From Microbacterium esteraromaticum (lineage in GTDB: Bacteria; Actinomycetota; Actinomycetes; Actinomycetales; Microbacteriaceae): a DNA stretch of 64,000 nucleotides. Location of the stretch: NCBI RefSeq assembly GCF_017303215.1, contig NZ_JAEMWU010000001.1, positions 2,232,001 through 2,296,000 of the forward strand. The letters are read 5' to 3'. Positions 1 to 11,149 of the stretch are shown one piece after another (the first letter of the stretch is position 1; each line of letters opens with the position of its first letter). Made by a program: the position numbers and the translations under genes. The notes under the pieces were generated by a model. It did not search any database. It saw nothing but the letters and a program-made list of their open reading frames with translations, and was not told where the DNA came from.

Positions 1-639
1 CGCATCGACCGTCATCATCTCGGTGCGCGGAACCATCACAGCGCGCACCACCTGATCGGTGAACTCGAACACCGAGTGGATCAGGTCGCGATCGTCCTGC
101 TCGATCAGATCATGCGAGGCGGCCTCGTCGACCATGCTCAGCAGCTGCTCCTCCGACGCGAACGACGTGCGTCCCGCTCCCGGGGTGACGCGCTGTCCGG
201 CCCGGACGAGGGTCTGCGCGAGTGGCCCCAGCAGAATGCGCATGCCACGCACGACCGGCGCCCACGTCCGCAGCATCGACGCCGCGTGCAGTCGGCCGAA
301 CGAGCGCGGGCTCGCGCCGACCAGCACGAACGTGATCCCCGTCATCAGAACCGCCGCGGCGAGCATCGCCCACCAGATACTGGGCAGCAGCGCATCCAGC
401 GCGACGGTGACGAACACGGCGGCGGTGGTCTCGGCGAGCACACGCATGAACGCCACGGCATTGACGTGCGGGGCGGGGTCCTCTGCGATGCGCGACAACG
501 CTGACGCGTTGCGCCCCTCTGAGGCCAGCGACTCGAGGTCCGAGGTAGAGCTCACCGAGAACGCGGCGTCGACCGCGGCCATGAGACCGCCGAAGGCGAC
601 CAGCAGAACTGCGGCCGCCAGCAGAATGGCAGGGGTCAT
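1..639 (-). CDS. CNNM/TlyC-type (DUF21-CBS) membrane protein, partial
   Basis: Only the first 213 residues are inside the window; the frame stays open through base 1, so the C-terminal part is missing. Hydrophobic segments at about residues 4-22, 60-80 and 84-106 fit the DUF21 membrane domain. A segment reading MVPRTEM at about residues 202-208 is the usual entry into the CBS pair of this family (CorC/TlyC, often called hemolysin, thought to handle Mg2+ or other cations). The ATG overlaps the ybeY stop codon (ATGA), so the two are translationally coupled at the end of the HIT-phoH-ybeY operon. The family call is firm; the transported ion is unknown. Confidence 0.85.
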   Translation of the reverse strand, partial: MTPAILLAAAVLLVAFGGLMAAVDAAFSVSSTSDLESLASEGRNASALSRIAEDPAPHVNAVAFMRVLAETTAAVFVTVALDALLPSIWWAMLAAAVLMTGITFVLVGASPRSFGRLHAASMLRTWAPVVRGMRILLGPLAQTLVRAGQRVTPGAGRTSFASEEQLLSMVDEAASHDLIEQDDRDLIHSVFEFTDQVVRAVMVPRTEMMTVDA

Positions 640-1090
640 CGTCGTCGTTCGACCTGAGCGAATCCTTCGATCAGCGACCGCTGCAGCCCGAACATCTCAC
701 GCTCCTCTTCGGGTTCGGCATGGTCGAATCCCAGCAGGTGCAACAGCCCGTGAGTGGTCAGCAGGATCAGCTCGTCCTGCAGCGTGTGGCCGGCCGTCTG
801 TGCCTGCGACTCCGCGACCTGCGGGCACAGCACGATGTCACCGAGCAGTCCCGGTGCAGTCGGGTTGTCGGGAGTACCGGGGCGCAACTCGTCCATCGGA
901 AAGCTGAGCACGTCCGTGGGGCCGGGCTCATCCATCCACTGCACATGCAGGGACTCCATCGCGCCCTCATCGACCAGCACGATTGCCACCTCGGCGTCCG
1001 GACTGACGTTCAGCTGCGCGAGGTTGAAGTCGGTGAGGCGCTGCAGCACCGTCTCGTCGACGTCGATCGCCGACTCGTTGTTGATCTCGA

Positions 1091-1094
<4 letters not shown>
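636..1094 (-). CDS. ybeY: Endoribonuclease YbeY (rRNA maturation)
   Basis: A 152-residue protein carrying the zinc-binding signature HGLLHLLGFDH at about residues 115-125, which defines YbeY. YbeY is a single-strand endoribonuclease involved in 16S rRNA 3' end maturation and ribosome quality control in the cytoplasm. Length is normal for the family. Its ATG overlaps the phoH stop by four bases and its stop overlaps the start of the membrane protein gene, giving the conserved phoH-ybeY-CNNM unit. Confidence 0.95.
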
Positions 1095-2183
<1,089 letters not shown>

Positions 2184-2194
<11 letters not shown>

Positions 2195-2531
2195 CGAGCT
2201 TGCCCTCCTCGATGTTGCCGAGCACATGCGCGTGGACGTGGAAAACGGTCTGTCCGGCCGTGGCGCCGTTGTTGAAGATCAGTCGATACTCGCCGCCCGC
2301 GTGCTCCGCCGCGATCTGCTTGGCCAGGGCCACCATCTCTGCGAGCAGTCCGGGGTCACCGGCGGCGAGCTCGGTGACGTCGCGGTACTGCTCGGTCACC
2401 GGAATGACCAGCACGTGCAACGGCGCCTGCGGGTTGATGTCGCGGATCGCGAACACCCGTTCCGTGCGGGCGACGAACTCACCGGGGATCTCCCCGTTCA
2501 GGATGCGCGTGAAGATCGAGGGTTCACTCAT
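2184..2531 (-). CDS. HIT-family hydrolase
   Basis: A 115-residue histidine-triad protein with the H-x-H-x-H motif HVHAHVLG at about residues 98-105; the central histidines form the nucleotide-binding, AMP-transferring active site. The family (Hint/PKCI-like) hydrolyses AMP-lysine or dinucleotide-like substrates; the exact substrate cannot be read here. It heads the HIT-phoH-ybeY-CNNM operon. A TAGACT -10 box lies 7 nt before the ATG, so the mRNA is probably leaderless. Confidence 0.92.
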
Positions 2532-2538
2532 ATCAGTC

Positions 2539-2544
2539 AGTCTA
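2539..2544 (-). promoter_or_regulatory. -10 box TAGACT, probable leaderless promoter of HIT-phoH-ybeY
   Basis: On the minus strand TAGACT is followed by 7 nt and then the ATG of the HIT gene. The expected transcription start falls on or next to the A of ATG, and no purine-rich ribosome binding site lies between. Confidence 0.6.
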
Positions 2545-2573
2545 GTTTGGGGGCCCGGGCGACGGACACCGGC

Positions 2574-3302
2574 TCACCAGCGACCGAGCACCCCCGAAAG
2601 CACAGCGATCGCCGCCGGTCCTGCCGTCGAGGTGCGCAGCACCGTGTCGCCCAGCCGCACGCGCTCGGCGCCGGCATCCGTGAAACGCGCGAGTTCCTCG
2701 GGGCTGATGCCACCCTCCGGCCCGACCACGAGCATGATGTCGCGACCGTCATCGCGGATGCCGGTGAGCGGGACGTCCGCCGTGGGGTCGAGCACCAGCA
2801 TCCGATGTTCAGCGGCGCGCGCGACCAGCTGCGCGGTGCTGCTCAGCTCGGCGACCTCGGGGACCCAGGCGCGATGCGCCTGCTTGGCGGCCTCGCGCAC
2901 GATCGTCGCCCAGCGTTCCCGCCCCTTGGCGATCTTCGCCCCTTCCCAACGCGAGACGCTGCGCGCCGCCTGCCACGGCACGATCTCGTCGACGCCGAGC
3001 TCGCATGCCGTCTGCACGGCGAGTTCGTCGCGATCGCCCTTGGCCAGCGCCTGAGCGAGGGTGATCCGCGATGCGGGTCGCTCACTGGTGATGCGCGACG
3101 CGATGCGCACGGTGACCTCGGCGGCCGAGACATCCTCGACGGAACCCTCCAGCCAAACGCCCGTGCCGTCACCGATCGTGATGTGCTCTCCCACCCGCAC
3201 GCGGCGCACGGCCGAGGCGTGCTTCGCCTCGGCACCGGTGAGGGTGATCAGATCACCCTCACCGGCCTCGGAGCACGAGGGGACGATGAAGTGCAGCGCC
3301 AT
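2574..3302 (-). CDS. rsmE: 16S rRNA (uracil-1498-N3)-methyltransferase RsmE
   Basis: A 242-residue SPOUT-fold methyltransferase. The C-terminal half has the knot signature VVGPEGG (about residues 195-201) and an LGDTVLRTSTA segment near the end that forms the AdoMet knot. The N-terminal part is the PUA-like RNA-binding domain. RsmE methylates U1498 of 16S rRNA in assembled 30S subunits. It starts 18 nt after the dnaJ stop, so it is probably co-transcribed with hrcA-dnaJ, as in many Gram-positive bacteria. Confidence 0.94.
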   Translation of the reverse strand: MALHFIVPSCSEAGEGDLITLTGAEAKHASAVRRVRVGEHITIGDGTGVWLEGSVEDVSAAEVTVRIASRITSERPASRITLAQALAKGDRDELAVQTACELGVDEIVPWQAARSVSRWEGAKIAKGRERWATIVREAAKQAHRAWVPEVAELSSTAQLVARAAEHRMLVLDPTADVPLTGIRDDGRDIMLVVGPEGGISPEELARFTDAGAERVRLGDTVLRTSTAGPAAIAVLSGVLGRW

Positions 3303-3320
3303 GTCGGTCCGTTTCTGAGA

Positions 3321-4427
3321 TCAGTGCGAGCGGAAGCGGTCGCGCAGCTTCGAGAACAGCCCCTGCTGGAACTGTGCGAGCTTGGGAGCCGGCGCCTTCG
3401 TCTTCTTGGCGAACTCCTCGATGAGGCGTCGCTGCGCGCTGTCGAGCCGGGTCGGGGTGACCACCTGCACGCCGACGCGCAGGTCACCGCGCTGGGTTCC
3501 GCGCAGGGGTGTGATGCCGCGCCCGCTGATCGTGAGCACGTCACCGGACTGCACCCCGGCGCGCACTTCGAGATCGACGGTGCCATCGAGACTATCGATC
3601 GTCGTGGTGGTGCCGAGGATGGCATCCGTCACCGAGACCTCAAGCGTGGCGAGCAGGTCGTCGCCCTCCCGACTGAAGACCGGGTGCGGGGCGACCGAGA
3701 TCTCGACGTACAGGTCGCCGTTCGGCCCACCCGCGCGGCCGACCTCACCCGATCCGGGCAGCTGCAGGCGCAGGCCGGTCTCGACCCCGGCGGGGATGTC
3801 GAGCGCGACCGTGCGGCGCGAACGCACCCGTCCCTGACCGGCGCACGAGCCGCAGGGGTAGGGAATGGTCGTGCCGAAGCCCTCGCAGCTGCCGCACGGC
3901 TGAGTGGTGACGACGTTGCCGAGCAGGCTGCGCACCTGACGCTGAACATGACCGCTACCGCCGCACACGTCACACGTGACCGGCGATGTCCCCGCCTGGC
4001 AGCACGCACCCTCGCAGGTCTCGCACAGCACGGCCGTGTCGACCTCGATATCGCGGTGCACTCCGAAGACGACGTCGCCCAGGTCGAGGTCGACCCGCAC
4101 CAGGGCGTCCTGCCCGCGCTCGCGACGCGAGCGGGGTCGTGCCCCGCGCCCACCGCCGGCACCACCGAAGAACGTCTCGAAGATGTCGCCGAAACCGCCG
4201 AACCCTCCGAAGCCGCCGTTCGCATCTCCGCCCATGTCGTAGCGTCGCCGGGAGTCCTCGTCACTGAGCACGTCGTACGCGTGCGTGACGAGCTTGAACC
4301 GCTCGGCGGCCTCATCTCCCGGGTTCACATCCGGATGCAGCTGGCGCGCCAGCTTGCGGTAAGCCTTCTTGATCTCATCCTGCGAAGCGTCCTTCGACAC
4401 CCCGAGAACCTCATAGTGGTCCGCCAC
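3321..4427 (-). CDS. dnaJ: Molecular chaperone DnaJ (type I)
   Basis: About 368 residues: J domain (1-65) with the HPD tripeptide that stimulates DnaK ATPase, a Gly/Phe-rich linker (about 70-95), four zinc-finger repeats and the C-terminal substrate-binding domain. Repeats two to four match CxxCxGxG. The first reads CETCEGACC, so its last glycine is replaced by cysteine, a minor deviation. I take GTG at 4427 (protein begins MADHYEVLG) because AAGG lies 5 nt upstream; an earlier GTG at 4433 is too close to it. Second gene of the HrcA-controlled operon. Confidence 0.95.
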   Translation of the reverse strand: MADHYEVLGVSKDASQDEIKKAYRKLARQLHPDVNPGDEAAERFKLVTHAYDVLSDEDSRRRYDMGGDANGGFGGFGGFGDIFETFFGGAGGGRGARPRSRRERGQDALVRVDLDLGDVVFGVHRDIEVDTAVLCETCEGACCQAGTSPVTCDVCGGSGHVQRQVRSLLGNVVTTQPCGSCEGFGTTIPYPCGSCAGQGRVRSRRTVALDIPAGVETGLRLQLPGSGEVGRAGGPNGDLYVEISVAPHPVFSREGDDLLATLEVSVTDAILGTTTTIDSLDGTVDLEVRAGVQSGDVLTISGRGITPLRGTQRGDLRVGVQVVTPTRLDSAQRRLIEEFAKKTKAPAPKLAQFQQGLFSKLRDRFRSH

Positions 4428-4437
4428 GATCACCTTT

Positions 4438-4474
4438 CTGCGCGTGCGTGTGCGTCTGTCTGTGTGTTCTGTAC
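4438..4474. repeat. Alternating purine-pyrimidine tract between hrcA and dnaJ
   Basis: The 58-base gap between hrcA and dnaJ is dominated by TG/CG dinucleotide steps (about 17 bases of strict purine-pyrimidine alternation at 4439-4455, then CTGT/GTGT steps to 4474). No hairpin terminator or clear -10 box is visible. It may simply be a slippage-prone spacer. Confidence 0.5.
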
Positions 4475-4485
4475 GACCACCCGCG

Positions 4486-5529
4486 TCAACGGGCGGCCTC
4501 GTCGTCTTCGAGCAACCGCGACAGGTAGCGGGCGACCGCCCGCGCCGCCGCGAGATTGCTCGAATAGTCCATGCGGGTAGGGCCCATCACGCCGACGCGC
4601 GCGGTGCCGCCCGGCGCGTCATAGTTGCTCGCGACGATCGATGCCTCGCCGAGCCCGAAGGGCGCGTTCTCGGTACCGATGCTGGTCGCCAGGCCGTGCT
4701 CGTCGGTGACCATCTCGCTCATCAACCGCAACAGGGTCACCTGCTCTTCGATCGCCTCGAGCAGAGGGTGGATGCTACCGCGGAAGTCCTGCTCGCGCCG
4801 GGCGAGGGTCGCTGCCCCCGCCATCACCAGTCGTTCCTGCCGGAACTCGGCCAGTTCTTCCGAGATCACGGCCGCCAGCGCGCTGAGCGCAGGATGCAGC
4901 CGACGGGGGTGTTCGGCCGGGGCGGGCTCGCCGAGCGAGCGAACCCGCTCAGTGGCCTCGCTGACCGCACGACCGGCGATGAGGGCGAGCAGCTGCGCCC
5001 GCAGGAGCCCCACATCGTTCTCATCGAGGTCGATCGGTACCTGCGCGATGCGCTGCGACACTCCGCCGGCATCGGTGACGAGCACCACCAGAAGCCGGTT
5101 CGGTGCGAGGGCGACCAACTCGACGTGCGTGATGCTCGCCCGCGCGAAGGACGGGTACTGCGCGAGTGCCACCTGGCCGGTGAGGCGCGTGAGCACGCGC
5201 ACCGTGCGGGCCATCATGTCGTCGAGATCACCGGGAGCGCCGAGGAAGGACTCGATGGCGCTGCGTTGTCCCGCCGAGAGGGGACGCAACTGCGCCAAGT
5301 GGTTGACGAAGACGCGGTACCCCTTATCGGTCGGCACTCGACCCGAGGACGTGTGCGGCGCGACAATCAGGTCTTCGTCCTCGAGCAGCGCCATGTCGTT
5401 GCGGATGGTCGCCGCGGACACACCGAAGGCGTGCCGCTCGACGATCGACTTGCTACCGACCGGCTCGTGGGTCTCGACGTAGTCCTGCACGATCGCGCGG
5501 AGGACTTCGAGTCCTCTTTCTGTGACCAT
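4486..5529 (-). CDS. hrcA: Heat-inducible transcription repressor HrcA
   Basis: A 347-residue HrcA with the N-terminal winged helix ([20 protein letters not shown], then [13 protein letters not shown]) and the GAF-like dimerisation domain behind it. HrcA represses class I heat-shock genes by binding CIRCE, with activity tuned by GroEL. Start ATG 5529 follows GGGAGGGG; a GTG at 5547 lies inside the CIRCE operator itself and is rejected. The operator just upstream implies autoregulation of hrcA-dnaJ. Confidence 0.95.
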   Translation of the reverse strand: MVTERGLEVLRAIVQDYVETHEPVGSKSIVERHAFGVSAATIRNDMALLEDEDLIVAPHTSSGRVPTDKGYRVFVNHLAQLRPLSAGQRSAIESFLGAPGDLDDMMARTVRVLTRLTGQVALAQYPSFARASITHVELVALAPNRLLVVLVTDAGGVSQRIAQVPIDLDENDVGLLRAQLLALIAGRAVSEATERVRSLGEPAPAEHPRRLHPALSALAAVISEELAEFRQERLVMAGAATLARREQDFRGSIHPLLEAIEEQVTLLRLMSEMVTDEHGLATSIGTENAPFGLGEASIVASNYDAPGGTARVGVMGPTRMDYSSNLAAARAVARYLSRLLEDDEAAR

Positions 5530-5540
5530 CGCCCCTCCCA

Positions 5541-5567
5541 CTGGCACTCGAACCTACCGAGTGCCAA
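5541..5567 (-). promoter_or_regulatory. CIRCE operator
   Basis: Perfect match to CIRCE geometry: a 9-nt arm TTGGCACTC, a 9-nt spacer and a 9-nt arm GAGTGCCAG on the minus strand. The consensus is TTAGCACTC-N9-GAGTGCTAA; here both arms carry the same compensating change (A to G, T to C). It ends 12 nt upstream of the hrcA ATG. Confidence 0.93.
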
Positions 5568-5572
5568 TCCTA
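5567..5572 (-). promoter_or_regulatory. -10 box TAGGAT of the hrcA-dnaJ operon
   Basis: TAGGAT on the minus strand overlaps the outer base of the CIRCE operator, putting the predicted start of transcription (about 5560) inside the operator. This is the usual arrangement for repression by occlusion. No convincing -35 hexamer is visible. Confidence 0.6.
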
Positions 5573-5615
5573 CCCCGCCCAGCCGAGCACCTGCCGAAGG
5601 CGGTGGGTCTACCCC

Positions 5616-5621
5616 TAGGAT
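5616..5621 (+). promoter_or_regulatory. -10 box TAGGAT, probable leaderless promoter of the carboxylesterase
   Basis: TAGGAT followed by 7 nt and ATG at 5629. An earlier in-frame ATG at 5620 lies inside the hexamer and is therefore an unlikely start. Confidence 0.55.
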
Positions 5622-5628
5622 GACGCTC

Positions 5629-7047
5629 ATGAGCGACGCCCCCATCGCCACCCTCACGGACGGCGCCGTCCGCGGCTCCGTCGCCGACGGGGTGCACCGG
5701 TTCCTTGGTATCCCCTACGCCGCACCGCCCTTTGGCGAGAACCGGTTCCGGGAACCGCAACCGCCCGCCCCGTGGGACGACGTACGCGAGGCCACCGCGT
5801 TCGGTCCCACGTCGCCGCAGGTTCCCTACGCCGGTCCGATCGGCGAGTTGCTCGGGTCGGTGATCATCGACGGCGACGATGTGCTCACCGCAAACGTCTG
5901 GGCTCCGGCACAGGCAGAGCAGGCCCCAGTGGTGCTGTGGTTGCACGGCGGTGCGCTCGAACGCGGCACCGCCGCCATCCCGCTCTACGACGGCGCCGTG
6001 TTCGCCCGCGCCGGGATCGTCTTCGTCTCGGTCAACTACCGCCTCGGCTCTGAGGGATTCTCGGTGCTGTCCGATGCCCCGGCGAACCTCGGTCTGCTCG
6101 ATGCGGCCGCCGCCCTGGCATGGGTGCATCGAGAGGTCGCCGCGTTCGGGGGCGACCCCACTCAGATCACCGTGATGGGCGAGTCGGCGGGCGGAGCCCT
6201 CGTGGCGGGTCTGCTCGCGCTCGACACGTCGCGGCCGATGATCGCACGAGGAATCATCCAGTCGGGTCCATTGCGGGCCCAGCCGCGGAAGAAGGCCGGA
6301 CGCGTGACCGCGCAGCTGGCGAAGCTGTTGGGCATTCCCGCGGAGCGCGAGGCGTTCGCCGCCGTCACGCCAGACCAGCTCCTCGAGGCTCGACGCACCC
6401 ACGCAGCCGGTTCCTCGCCGCTCGGCGGAGCCCCGGGTTTCCAGTTCGCGATCGACGCCGAGGCCCTGCCGCGGTCTCCACATGACGTGCTGGGTGAGTC
6501 CGACGTTCCCCTGCTGATCGGCAGCAACACCGACGAGTACCGCCTGTGGTTCACCCCCGAGCAGCTCAGCAGGCTCACATCCTGGCATCTGTTGCTCGCC
6601 CGGCTCGCTCTGCGCATTCCCCGCCGCGCGATCGCCGCCTACCGAGCGGCATTCCCCGGGGCGTCCACCGGCGAGATCTACGGTCAGGTCGCCACCGACC
6701 TGCTGCTGCGGGCCCCGCTGACCCGCGCGGCCGCATCCCGCCCGGCGCCCACCTACGTGTACGAGTTCGCCTGGCGCAGTCCGGTGCGCGATCTGCGCGC
6801 CGCGCACGCACTCGAGCTGGGTTTCGTGTTCGACCAACTCGCCTCAGCAGATGCCCAGCGCATGACAGGATCGGATGCCCCTCAGCACCTCGCCGACGAG
6901 ATGCGCGACGCGTGGATCGCGTTCATCACGACCGGCGACCCCGGGTGGGCACCCTTCGGCGCAGAGCGCAGCACCCGGGTGCTGGACGCACAGAGCGCGA
7001 CGGTCCCGCAGCGACGCACCACCGGGCTGGACCTGCTCCCCGACTGA
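5629..7047 (+). CDS. Type B carboxylesterase
   Basis: A 472-residue alpha/beta hydrolase of the carboxylesterase/lipase family. Visible features are the oxyanion loop WLHGGALERG, the nucleophile elbow GESAGG with serine near residue 186, an acidic triad candidate in GSNTDEY, and a histidine in ALELGFVF-like context near the C-terminus (the usual HGDE motif reads HALE). No signal peptide, so cytoplasmic. It should hydrolyse carboxylic esters; the physiological substrate is unknown. It is divergent from hrcA, and I see no functional link. Confidence 0.88.
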   Translation: MSDAPIATLTDGAVRGSVADGVHRFLGIPYAAPPFGENRFREPQPPAPWDDVREATAFGPTSPQVPYAGPIGELLGSVIIDGDDVLTANVWAPAQAEQAPVVLWLHGGALERGTAAIPLYDGAVFARAGIVFVSVNYRLGSEGFSVLSDAPANLGLLDAAAALAWVHREVAAFGGDPTQITVMGESAGGALVAGLLALDTSRPMIARGIIQSGPLRAQPRKKAGRVTAQLAKLLGIPAEREAFAAVTPDQLLEARRTHAAGSSPLGGAPGFQFAIDAEALPRSPHDVLGESDVPLLIGSNTDEYRLWFTPEQLSRLTSWHLLLARLALRIPRRAIAAYRAAFPGASTGEIYGQVATDLLLRAPLTRAAASRPAPTYVYEFAWRSPVRDLRAAHALELGFVFDQLASADAQRMTGSDAPQHLADEMRDAWIAFITTGDPGWAPFGAERSTRVLDAQSATVPQRRTTGLDLLPD

Positions 7048-7083
7048 GCAGGGCACACGCCCGGCACTCGTCCTAGCGCGGAG

Positions 7084-8322
7084 TCACTCCGTCAGAGCGC
7101 GCACGACAGCATCCGCCAGCAGCCGCCCGCGCAACGTGAGCCGCACGCGGCGGTCGCGCACGGCGGCGGCGGCATCGACCAGTCCGTCCGAGATCAGCTC
7201 GGCGACCCGGGAGCGGTGGCTCTCGGCGATCTCAGAGATCGGCAGACCCTCGGCGAGCCTGCTCTGCAGCAGCACACGTTCGAGCGTCTGCGCCTCGTGA
7301 TCAGGCCGTTCACGTCCCGCCGCAGGTGACTCCCCCGCGTGCAGGCGCTGCGCATACGCCGCCGGGTGCTTGACATTCCACCAGCGAAGTCCGGCGACGT
7401 GACTATGCGCTCCGGGCCCGAAACCCCACCAGTCCGAGCCCCGCCAGTAGGCCAGGTTGTGCCGCGAGGCGTGCGACGAGACGCTCCCCTGCTCGGAGCC
7501 ACGCGCCCAGTTGCTGACCTCGTACCAGTCGAAACCCGCCGCGGCGAGACGGCTGTCGGCGAGCTCGTACATATCGGCCTGCAGGTCGTCATCGGGCGCG
7601 GGCACCTCGCCGCGGCGGATCTGCCGGGCGAGCTTGGTACCGTCCTCGATGATCAGCGCGTACGCCGAGATGTGGTCGGGTTCGAGCGACAGGGCCGCGT
7701 CGAGCGAGGCCTCCCAATCGGCGAGAGACTCCCCCGGTGCTCCGTAGATGAGGTCGACGCTGACGTCGAGACCTGCGTCGCGCGCCGCGTGCACCGCCGT
7801 CTCGACGTTCTCGGGACGGTGCGTGCGGTCCAGAGCCGCCAGCACGTGCGGCACCGCGGACTGCATCCCGATCGACAGGCGGTTCACGCCGGCATCCACC
7901 AGCGTCCGCACGACCTCCGGCGACACGGTGTCCGGATTCGCCTCGACCGTCACCTCGGCGCCGTTCCGGATGCCGAAGGCGTCCACAGCGTGCTCCAGCA
8001 TGCGCGCCAGATCGCCAGGCGGCAGCAGGGTGGGGGTTCCGCCACCGAAGAACACCGTGTCGAGCGGGCGGATCCCACCGGCTGCGTCCAGGACGTCGCG
8101 GGCGAGGTCGATCTCGCGCATCAACGTCTCGGCGTACTCGTCCTGCCTGGCACCGCGCAGTTCGGTCGCGGTGTAGGTGTTGAAGTCGCAGTAGCCGCAG
8201 CGCACTCGGCAGAACGGCACGTGCAGATAGGCCGAGAACGGGGCTGTCGCGTCGATCTCCAGATCGGCGGGCAGGCGTCCGTCAGCGGGTGCGGGATCCC
8301 CCAGCGGCAGAGCCCCCGGCAT
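7084..8322 (-). CDS. hemW: HemW-like radical SAM protein (heme chaperone)
   Basis: A 412-residue radical SAM protein with the cluster motif CRVRCGYC (CxxxCxxC) shortly after the typical YLHVPFC entry, followed by FFGGGTP and the HemN/HemW C-terminal region. The family was long labelled coproporphyrinogen III oxidase, but HemW members bind heme and lack that activity; the CxxxCxxC without the fourth HemN cysteine fits HemW. ATG 8322 overlaps the stop of the upstream DUF1990 gene (TGATG), which decides the start over longer in-frame extensions. Confidence 0.9.
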   Translation of the reverse strand: MPGALPLGDPAPADGRLPADLEIDATAPFSAYLHVPFCRVRCGYCDFNTYTATELRGARQDEYAETLMREIDLARDVLDAAGGIRPLDTVFFGGGTPTLLPPGDLARMLEHAVDAFGIRNGAEVTVEANPDTVSPEVVRTLVDAGVNRLSIGMQSAVPHVLAALDRTHRPENVETAVHAARDAGLDVSVDLIYGAPGESLADWEASLDAALSLEPDHISAYALIIEDGTKLARQIRRGEVPAPDDDLQADMYELADSRLAAAGFDWYEVSNWARGSEQGSVSSHASRHNLAYWRGSDWWGFGPGAHSHVAGLRWWNVKHPAAYAQRLHAGESPAAGRERPDHEAQTLERVLLQSRLAEGLPISEIAESHRSRVAELISDGLVDAAAAVRDRRVRLTLRGRLLADAVVRALTE

Positions 8323-8972
8323 CAGATCGGCGTCGCGTACAGGGGCGAGATCGCCCGCAGATACCGCGCGAACAACTCGCGACGACGCCGGCGCACCATT
8401 CCGGGAAGGCGGTACAGCGCCGCCGTGGGCGCGTCGAATGCACGCACGGTGAACCACACCTCGTCGGTGTCCTCACGCCAGTCCAGGTCGAACGACTCCT
8501 CGCCGCTGACGACCGAACCGCCGACGGTTCCGAGCACGAACCCGACGCGGCGCCGCTCCTCGGTGACGGAGATCACCCGCAACTCGGCGTCAGCGCGCAT
8601 ACCCTTGACGCGTCCGTGCAGCTTCAACGTCATGCCGGGTGCGGCGAACGGTGTGCCCTCGGCGTCGAACCGCTGCTCGTGCTGGTTGCGGTTCGGCGCG
8701 ATCGGCGCACCCTCGGCGTCGAAGCTGATCCCCGTGTACGCGCCACCCGCAGCCGGGCGCACGTCTGAGATCTGCAGTCCGGCGGCGCGCTGCGCCGTCC
8801 ACGACAACAACGACTCGGCCGCCGAACGGAATCGCTCTTCTCCGCTGCCGATCCGCCAGGACTCCTCGGCGGGGGTGCTGCGCTCCGGCGGATACTGCAT
8901 GAGGTCTGGGGCATGGGTGGCCCCGACCGCGGCATAGTCGACCGTGCCTTCTCGGAATGTCCCGCGACGCAT
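8322..8972 (-). CDS. DUF1990 family protein
   Basis: A 216-residue protein matching the DUF1990 pattern: YAAVGAT near the N-terminus, RIGSGEERF, then the diagnostic core GFVLGTVGGSVVSGEESF and a C-terminal arginine-rich helix (VRRRRRELFARYL). Function unknown; the fold may be START-like. It is translationally coupled to hemW and appears to have its own leaderless promoter. Confidence 0.85.
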   Translation of the reverse strand: MRRGTFREGTVDYAAVGATHAPDLMQYPPERSTPAEESWRIGSGEERFRSAAESLLSWTAQRAAGLQISDVRPAAGGAYTGISFDAEGAPIAPNRNQHEQRFDAEGTPFAAPGMTLKLHGRVKGMRADAELRVISVTEERRRVGFVLGTVGGSVVSGEESFDLDWREDTDEVWFTVRAFDAPTAALYRLPGMVRRRRRELFARYLRAISPLYATPI

Positions 8973-8979
8973 GTTTTCC

Positions 8980-8985
8980 AGACTA
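8980..8985 (-). promoter_or_regulatory. -10 box TAGTCT, probable leaderless promoter of DUF1990-hemW
   Basis: TAGTCT on the minus strand, 7 nt, then ATG 8972. The intervening GGAAAAC could act as a weak ribosome binding site, so leaderless initiation is likely rather than certain. Confidence 0.5.
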
Positions 8986-9016
8986 CCCAGGCGAACCTGG
9001 GTGATCGCCCGCTCCC

Positions 9017-10885
<1,869 letters not shown>

Positions 10886-10918
10886 GTGGTCCTTGATGCT
10901 TCAGAGAAGGTTCAGATC

Positions 10919-10924
10919 AGTCTA
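10919..10924 (-). promoter_or_regulatory. -10 box TAGACT upstream of lepA
   Basis: TAGACT on the minus strand gives a predicted transcript start about 28 nt before the lepA ATG, leaving room for the AAGGA ribosome binding site. No clear -35. Confidence 0.45.
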
Positions 10925-11149
10925 CGTTCCGGGGCCCGGTTCCCCCAGTCGTCGGCCCGGCGGCGCGACCGATGATAGTCTCGCGAAGTTGCCCGGGCGA
11001 AAATCCCCCCGTTTCGGGCAGACGAACTCCGTCACGGCCGTCGGTGATCTCGATGTGCGCTGAGCGCGGGATGATGCTTGAATGTGTTCCCGACTCAGCG
11101 GCGCGTCGGAGATCCCGGGCACGGCTGTAGAAGAGAAAGAATCAACACC

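Noticed and set aside
2226..4580. 784-residue open frame on the plus strand across HIT, rsmE and dnaJ
   Set aside because: Antisense shadow of well-conserved genes in GC-rich DNA; no domain, arginine/histidine-rich composition.
5530..5547. GTG start for hrcA inside the CIRCE element
   Set aside because: ATG 5529 has a good GGGAGG site, while the GTG would place coding sequence in the operator.
4444..5628. Long N-terminal extension of the carboxylesterase frame
   Set aside because: It runs antisense through hrcA and its operator; the real start at 5629 has a -10 box at the right distance.
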